From Ignavibacteria bacterium (lineage in GTDB: Bacteria > Bacteroidota > Ignavibacteria > Tepidaquicellales > Tepidaquicellaceae), in the NCBI GenBank assembly GCA_016710985.1, contig JADJTX010000045.1:1-9948 (forward strand): DNA of 9,948 nt. The letters run 5' to 3'. Positions 6,843 to 9,948 of the stretch are shown one piece after another. A model generated the notes under the pieces. It worked only from the letters and a program-made list of their open reading frames with translations. It was not told the origin of the DNA and did no database searches. A program made the translations under genes and the position numbers. The first letter of the stretch is position 1. The number at the start of each line of letters is the position of its first letter.

Positions 6843-7218
6843 ATATTATTTACTGAAAAAATTACTTCAGATACAAATTAAGAATTATTTATTGAAATTT
6901 ATTACTTTCATATTCGTTTTCTGATCAGCTATCATAAATTCATTTTCATTGCATTGTCTGTTTTTCCGTTTCAAAACTTACTGAATTTAGAATGCAATTT
7001 CAATAAGATAATTATCAATTCAGGTATTTTTATTCGGTCATATTTGTTTTTACTCAAACAATGCAAGAGTAATATTATTAAGCAGCTCCAAAAAGCAAAT
7101 AACAATTAGATCTTTCTAATATCTTTTCTGCCTTCATGCAAAACGTTTCTCTGCTCGCCATGTCACAGGTTTACCTTCCTCATGCATTGCAGGTAAACCT
7201 CGCGAAGATACTCCGCAA
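6843..7218. other. Gene-free upstream region of the dockerin-like gene
   Basis: No coding sequence is supported. The part nearest the gene (6843-7120) is AT-rich and should contain its promoter, but I see no confident -35/-10 pair. The part from about 7130 to 7218 is richer in G+C and holds the 10-bp inverted repeat at 7167-7200 and a CTCC-GCAA-GGAG mini-hairpin at 7211-7222. Confidence 0.4.
7167..7200. repeat. Perfect 10-bp inverted repeat
   Basis: AGGTTTACCT (7167-7176) and AGGTAAACCT (7191-7200) are exact reverse complements around a 14-base loop. Each arm is itself nearly palindromic. It could form a hairpin or two half-sites for a dimeric regulator. It is not followed by a T run, so it is not a terminator. 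Confidence 0.5.
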
Positions 7219-7351
7219 GGAGATTGTCTCAGAACTATAAATCTAGATTTTACCACGAAGTCACGAAGGCACAAAGATCTTTATTTTTAAACTTTTTTCC
7301 TTTGTGTCTTGGTGCCTTGGTGGTAAAAAAGGAAGTTTTGAGACAGACTCC
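7219..7351. mobile_element. MITE-like 133-bp imperfect inverted repeat, no transposase
   Basis: The outer ends GGAGATTGTCTCAGAAC (7219-7235) and GTTTTGAGACAGACTCC (7335-7351) pair at 14 of 17 positions. Inner arms 7248-7276 and 7300-7328 pair at 25 of 29 positions around a 23-base AT-rich loop. The inner arm carries the ACCACGAAG..CACGAAGGCACAAAG word I recall as a widespread intergenic repeat of environmental bacteria. The outer GAG..TGTCTCAAAA ends resemble termini of some insertion sequences (recalled, not checked). It has no coding capacity, so a MITE or REP-like element is the best guess; no clear target duplication is visible. Confidence 0.55.
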
Positions 7352-7510
7352 AAGGCGAGCTGGTGTCACTTAACCCTGCGTTGAAATGAAATGACAATGC
7401 TGCCGGAACAAGAGTCCCGCCGGAAGGAAAAAAAAATAAAATATTGTAAATGCCTGCTTCTAAAGGTGAGTTAGACACTAAGTAGCTTCAGTGGATAATA
7501 AGGAAATCTT
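7352..7510. other. Non-coding gap after the MITE-like element
   Basis: Moderate GC at first, then AT-rich. It lies just downstream of the YCF48-like gene. An open minus-strand frame here runs into the palindrome and has no recognisable protein features. GCCGGAAC and CGCCGGAAG words near 7400-7425 form a small repeat. No clear terminator is visible for the YCF48-like gene. Confidence 0.3.
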
Positions 7511-7800
7511 CTATTTCACCAGCATCATACTCTTCGATGAAACTCCGTTTGTAGTTCTCAGCGCATAAAAATAAACTCGGATGAAAACATCGGAACCATC
7601 GAATGTAACTTCATAAGTTCCGGGCTGCAATATGTCGTTTACAAGAGTTTGCACCTCTGCCGATGATGTCATAAACTTTTAGCGTGACATTACTTCGGCT
7701 TGCAGCAGTGTTTATGTCAAATGTGATTTTTGTTGCCGGATTAAAAGGATTGGGAAAGTTTTGTTTTAACTCAAATCTCTCAGGGATCTCACTACCGGTC
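7511..7800 (-). other. T9SS C-terminal sorting domain of the YCF48-like protein
   Basis: GSEIPERFELKQNFPNPFNP, ATKITFDI, VTLKVYDIIGR, then in the neighbouring frame EVQTLVNDILQPGTYEVTFD and VYFYALRTTNGVSSKSMMLV-K-stop. Complete type A sorting domain. The stretch DVFIR should read DVSSG: an added T and a lost G about ten bases apart shift and restore the frame. Confidence 0.85.
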
Positions 7801-9562
7801 TGCGAAATACTTACAGTTCCGCCTGTAACAGTCTTTAAGATTGTTCCCCATTCTCCCACCGCCCAGCCGGTGTTGGCATCTGAAAGCAACGGAGTATAAT
7901 CCATTCAGAGTTCGCTTGTCAGTGAAAGCCAGTTCGTTCCGCCGTTCGTGGTTTTGAAGATTGCCGCGAGATCTACTGCCCAGCCGGTATTGGCATCTGT
8001 GAAGGTAATTGTGTTAAACCAACCGGGCGTATAATATATCTGTGATGTCCAGTTTGTTCCGCCGTTTGTTGTATTGAGGATTATGGAACTATCTCCGTTA
8101 CCCCCTACAACCCATCCGGTGCTTCCATCTATGAAGGTACCTGATAAAAAATAATAATTTATTGTCCCGCTGATCTGTGATACCCAGGTTTCCCCGCCGT
8201 TTGTGGTCTTGATGATTGTGCCATAATGACCCATAGCCCAGCCGGTGTTAGCATTTGCAAAGGTAACTCCTTCTAATGGATTATTTGTCCCGGTTATCAA
8301 TGACACCCAGTTTGTGCCACCGTTCGTAGTTTTCAAGACTTTTCCAGAATTCCCTGATACCCAACCCCTGTAATTGCATTTGTGAAGGAAACCGACACCA
8401 GTTGATAATTTGTCCCGGATGACTGTGCTTCCCAGTTTGTCCCTCCATTCGTTGTCCTAATGATTGTGCCATTATAACCTACAGCCCAGCCGGTGTTAGC
8501 ATCTTTGAATGTAACTTCGTATAATTCATTAGATGTTCCGCTTGACTGATACACCCAGGTTGTCCCGCCGTTTGTAGTCTTGTTAATTTTGCCAACAGTT
8601 CCAACTGTCCAACCCGTGTTGATATCAGCGAAGTCCACTGAATGTAACTCTATAGTTGTACCGCTTGTTTGTGATATCCAGTTTGTCCCACCATTTGTGG
8701 TATTGATGATTGTGCCAAAAGCCCCTACAGCCCGGACAGTGTTGACATCTGTGGAAAAAACTGAAAACAAAGTATACGAAGTGCCGCTATTCTGTCCTGT
8801 CCAGTTTGTCCCGCCATTTGTAGTCTTGACAATTGTGCCACCACCTGACACCGCCCAGCCAGTGTTGACATTTATGAAGTCAACTGAGTATAACGGATTA
8901 GTTGTCCCGCTTGATTGTATTAACCAGTTTGTTCCGCCGTTCGTAGTTTTGATGATCGTCCCATTTTCTGTTATCGTCCTCCCGCTTGTTTGAGAAATCC
9001 AGTTTGTCCCGCCATTAGTTGTCTTGATAATTGCGCCATCCCGTCCAAGAGCCCAGCCGGTTGCAGCATTAATAAATTTAACTGAGTATAACCACTTGGT
9101 TGATCCGATTGACTGTAATGTCCAGTTAGCGCCGCCGTTTGTTGTCCTGCAAATAATGCTGCTGTCTCCAACCGCCCAGCCGGTGTTGGCATCTGAAAAG
9201 TCAACTGACCATAAATTATTCACAGTCCCGTTTGTCTGTAACAGCCACGCATCCCCTCCGTTTATAGTCCTGATGATTGTACCATTACTTCCCACAGCAT
9301 AACCGGTGTTAGCACTTGTGAAAGTTACTGATTCTAATGTTTCTGCTGTTCCGCTTGACTGTAAAACCCAGTTCATTCCGCCGTTCGTCGTTTTCATGAT
9401 TGTGCCAATTGCTCCCACAGCCCAGCCGGTTGAAGAGTTAACAAAGCAAGTACTTTTAAGGCTATTTCCCTGCGGTAACGGATTTTGCCAGAACCATCCG
9501 CTTTGAGAAAACGCATTTGAACATGTCAGGAGAAATATTATTAAGCATGTAATAATCTTCAT
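7511..9562 (-). CDS. T9SS-secreted YCF48/BNR-type repeat propeller protein, about 680 aa (frameshifted)
   Basis: ATG at 9562 begins a signal peptide (MKIITCLIIFLLTCSNAFSQ). About fourteen units of roughly 44 residues follow, each with the core N/TGWAVG..GTI.KTTNGG.NW and a preceding LYSV.F.DA segment. This is the YCF48-like/BNR pattern related to the photosystem assembly factor Ycf48/HCF136, a seven-bladed propeller; fourteen units would fit two such propellers. There is no photosynthetic context, so an extracellular binding or structural role is inferred. A T9SS sorting domain closes the protein at the stop 7511-7513. The fifth unit lacks about 20 residues. Indels near 8365-8368, 7913, 7883-7885, 7654-7658, 7584-7587 and 7578 break or garble the frame while motifs continue on both sides. 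No Shine-Dalgarno is visible. Confidence 0.85.
7611..7904 (-). CDS. Third fragment of the YCF48-like protein
   Basis: In the same frame as the fragment before it, directly after the stop. The first residues (MDYTPLL) are out of true frame. From SDANTGWAVGEWGTILKTV it gives unit 14, then the start of the sorting domain (KQNFPNPFNPATKITFDI). It drifts out of frame after YDIIGR, where GAG is contracted. Confidence 0.7.
   Translation of the reverse strand: MDYTPLLSDANTGWAVGEWGTILKTVTGGTVSISQTGSEIPERFELKQNFPNPFNPATKITFDINTAASRSNVTLKVYDIIGRGANSCKRHIAARNL
7860..9440 (-). repeat. Tandem ~130-bp coding repeats of the YCF48-like protein
   Basis: About fourteen imperfect direct repeats share plus-strand words such as CCGCCGTTTGT, GATTGTGCC and GCCCAGCCGGTGTT. 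They are translated protein repeats. Such repeats invite slippage and assembly collapse, and one unit (8941-9000) is shortened. Confidence 0.75.
7905..8365 (-). CDS. Second fragment of the YCF48-like protein
   Basis: Units 10 to 13, from GWVSGNSGKVLKTTNGG to KTTNGGTNWLSLTS. A caller would start at the internal ATG 8336. The stop at 7905-7907 arises from a lost base near 7913; two more bases are lost near 7883-7885, so the frame returns to register just beyond the stop. Confidence 0.7.
8333..9562 (-). CDS. Main N-terminal fragment of the YCF48-like protein
   Basis: This 409-residue piece has the signal peptide and the first nine repeat units, one of them shortened. It leaves the true frame at the C4/G4 run 8365-8368: the sequence there gives ITGVGYQGILEKS and a stop, whereas the next frame gives GWVSGNSGKVLKTTNGG, a normal tenth unit. 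Confidence 0.8.
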   Translation of the reverse strand: MKIITCLIIFLLTCSNAFSQSGWFWQNPLPQGNSLKSTCFVNSSTGWAVGAIGTIMKTTNGGMNWVLQSSGTAETLESVTFTSANTGYAVGSNGTIIRTINGGDAWLLQTNGTVNNLWSVDFSDANTGWAVGDSSIICRTTNGGANWTLQSIGSTKWLYSVKFINAATGWALGRDGAIIKTTNGGTNWISQTSGRTITENGTIIKTTNGGTNWLIQSSGTTNPLYSVDFINVNTGWAVSGGGTIVKTTNGGTNWTGQNSGTSYTLFSVFSTDVNTVRAVGAFGTIINTTNGGTNWISQTSGTTIELHSVDFADINTGWTVGTVGKINKTTNGGTTWVYQSSGTSNELYEVTFKDANTGWAVGYNGTIIRTTNGGTNWEAQSSGTNYQLVSVSFTNAITGVGYQGILEKS

Positions 9563-9948
9563 AATTATTTTCGAAAATAAATTTTGAAAAAATTTGAATT
9601 CAATATATTTGATTCTTTAATTGCCAGTCTTTGAGTGATTAATTAATTTCTTAGAAAATTATTATCAGACTTAGGACATTATAGGAAAATATTATTGTAA
9701 ATGAATGTTAGAAAATTATATGCAAACATCAATAATTCACTGTTTTCGCTGAGTCCTCGTATAATTTTCAAACCGGAATCAGGTTTCGTATGGGCGGGAG
9801 ACTAAGAAGAAACAGCAATATAACATTTAAAATAAGAGTTATTAGACAGAGTTGTGAAATCACTGAGACCTTGCCTTAAGAAAAAATTCTGTATCCACTC
9901 ATTTTAGAAATTGATTCTGAATGATTTGTTATATAGGTTACATCAACT
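9563..9948. other. AT-rich region upstream of the YCF48-like gene, no gene seen
   Basis: Very AT-rich near the gene, with TATAAT on the minus strand around 9680 but no -35 at normal spacing. A few GC-richer bases occur around 9745-9800. A minus-strand open frame of about 24 codons enters from the right edge and stops at 9876-9878. It could be the tail of another gene, but nothing in it is recognisable. Confidence 0.35.

Noticed and set aside
7211..7222. CTCC-GCAA-GGAG mini-hairpin with a GNRA loop
   Set aside because: Only four base pairs, overlapping the end of the MITE-like element; too short to claim as an RNA structure.
7287..7478. Minus-strand open frame of about 63 codons
   Set aside because: It runs through the arm and loop of the inverted repeat, has no recognisable motif or ribosome site, and its composition follows the repeat.
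7860..9440. CRISPR-like regular repeats
   Set aside because: The repeats are imperfect, about 130 bp, lie in frame and encode propeller units; there are no unique short spacers.
8580..9506. Long plus-strand open frames antisense to the YCF48-like repeats
   Set aside because: They are opposite a repeat array whose codon pattern keeps one antisense frame open; they show no domains, and the minus-strand protein explains the DNA.
9505..9562. Lipoprotein signal in the YCF48-like protein (Cys14 after LLT)
   Set aside because: LLTC does not match the usual small residue before the lipobox Cys, and AFSQ offers a normal signal peptidase I site; T9SS cargo are not expected to be lipoproteins.
9876..9948. 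Minus-strand open frame entering from the right edge
   Set aside because: Only about 24 codons are visible, without any motif; chance open frames of this length are common.

Overview
The window looks like a piece of a low-GC (roughly one third G+C by eye) genome from the Bacteroidota/Chlorobiota/Ignavibacteriota lineage, most like an ignavibacterium or relative. The main evidence is three separate type IX secretion (T9SS) C-terminal sorting domains with the hallmark QN[FY]PNPFNP motif, a long helical cytoplasmic protein of a type common in Bacteroidota, and extracellular proteins built from SusE-like, VCBS/FG-GAP, YCF48/BNR and dockerin-like modules. No rRNA, tRNA, CRISPR array, transposase or metabolic gene was seen.

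Layout, left to right: (1) 1-1323, minus strand: secreted protein with a signal peptide, three tandem SusE-like domains and a T9SS sorting domain, cut by the left window edge. (2) 1475-3050, minus: uncharacterised helical, probably TPR-like protein of about 525 residues, the only gene without a signal peptide. (3) 3222-5025, plus, divergent from gene 2: secreted seven-unit VCBS/FG-GAP propeller, FN3-like domain and T9SS sorting domain. (4) 5026-5558: a gene-free, GC-richer stretch ending in a terminator for the next gene. (5) 5559-6776, minus: intact 405-residue secreted protein ending in a dockerin-like pair of calcium loops. (6) 6777-7510: non-coding, with a 133-bp MITE-like inverted repeat. 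(7) 7511-9562, minus: secreted YCF48/BNR-type protein with about fourteen propeller units and a T9SS sorting domain. (8) 9563-9948: AT-rich, no convincing gene.

The strongest overall signal is that four of the five genes are broken into pieces by single- or double-base indels, mostly at short homopolymers, while the protein motifs remain intact across each break. I count about fifteen. Several occur as compensating pairs that restore the frame after a few nonsense codons. This pattern fits residual long-read consensus errors better than true pseudogenes, so the genes are annotated here as whole reading units, with their fragments also listed.

Functionally the window is a cluster of cell-surface or secreted modular proteins: likely glycan-binding, adhesive or calcium-stabilised repeat proteins delivered by T9SS. 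They do not form one operon, because their strands differ and the gaps are large. I found no clear new enzymatic or defence system. The items most worth a second look are the indel pattern, the MITE-like palindrome, the GC-rich intergenic island and the domain architectures.
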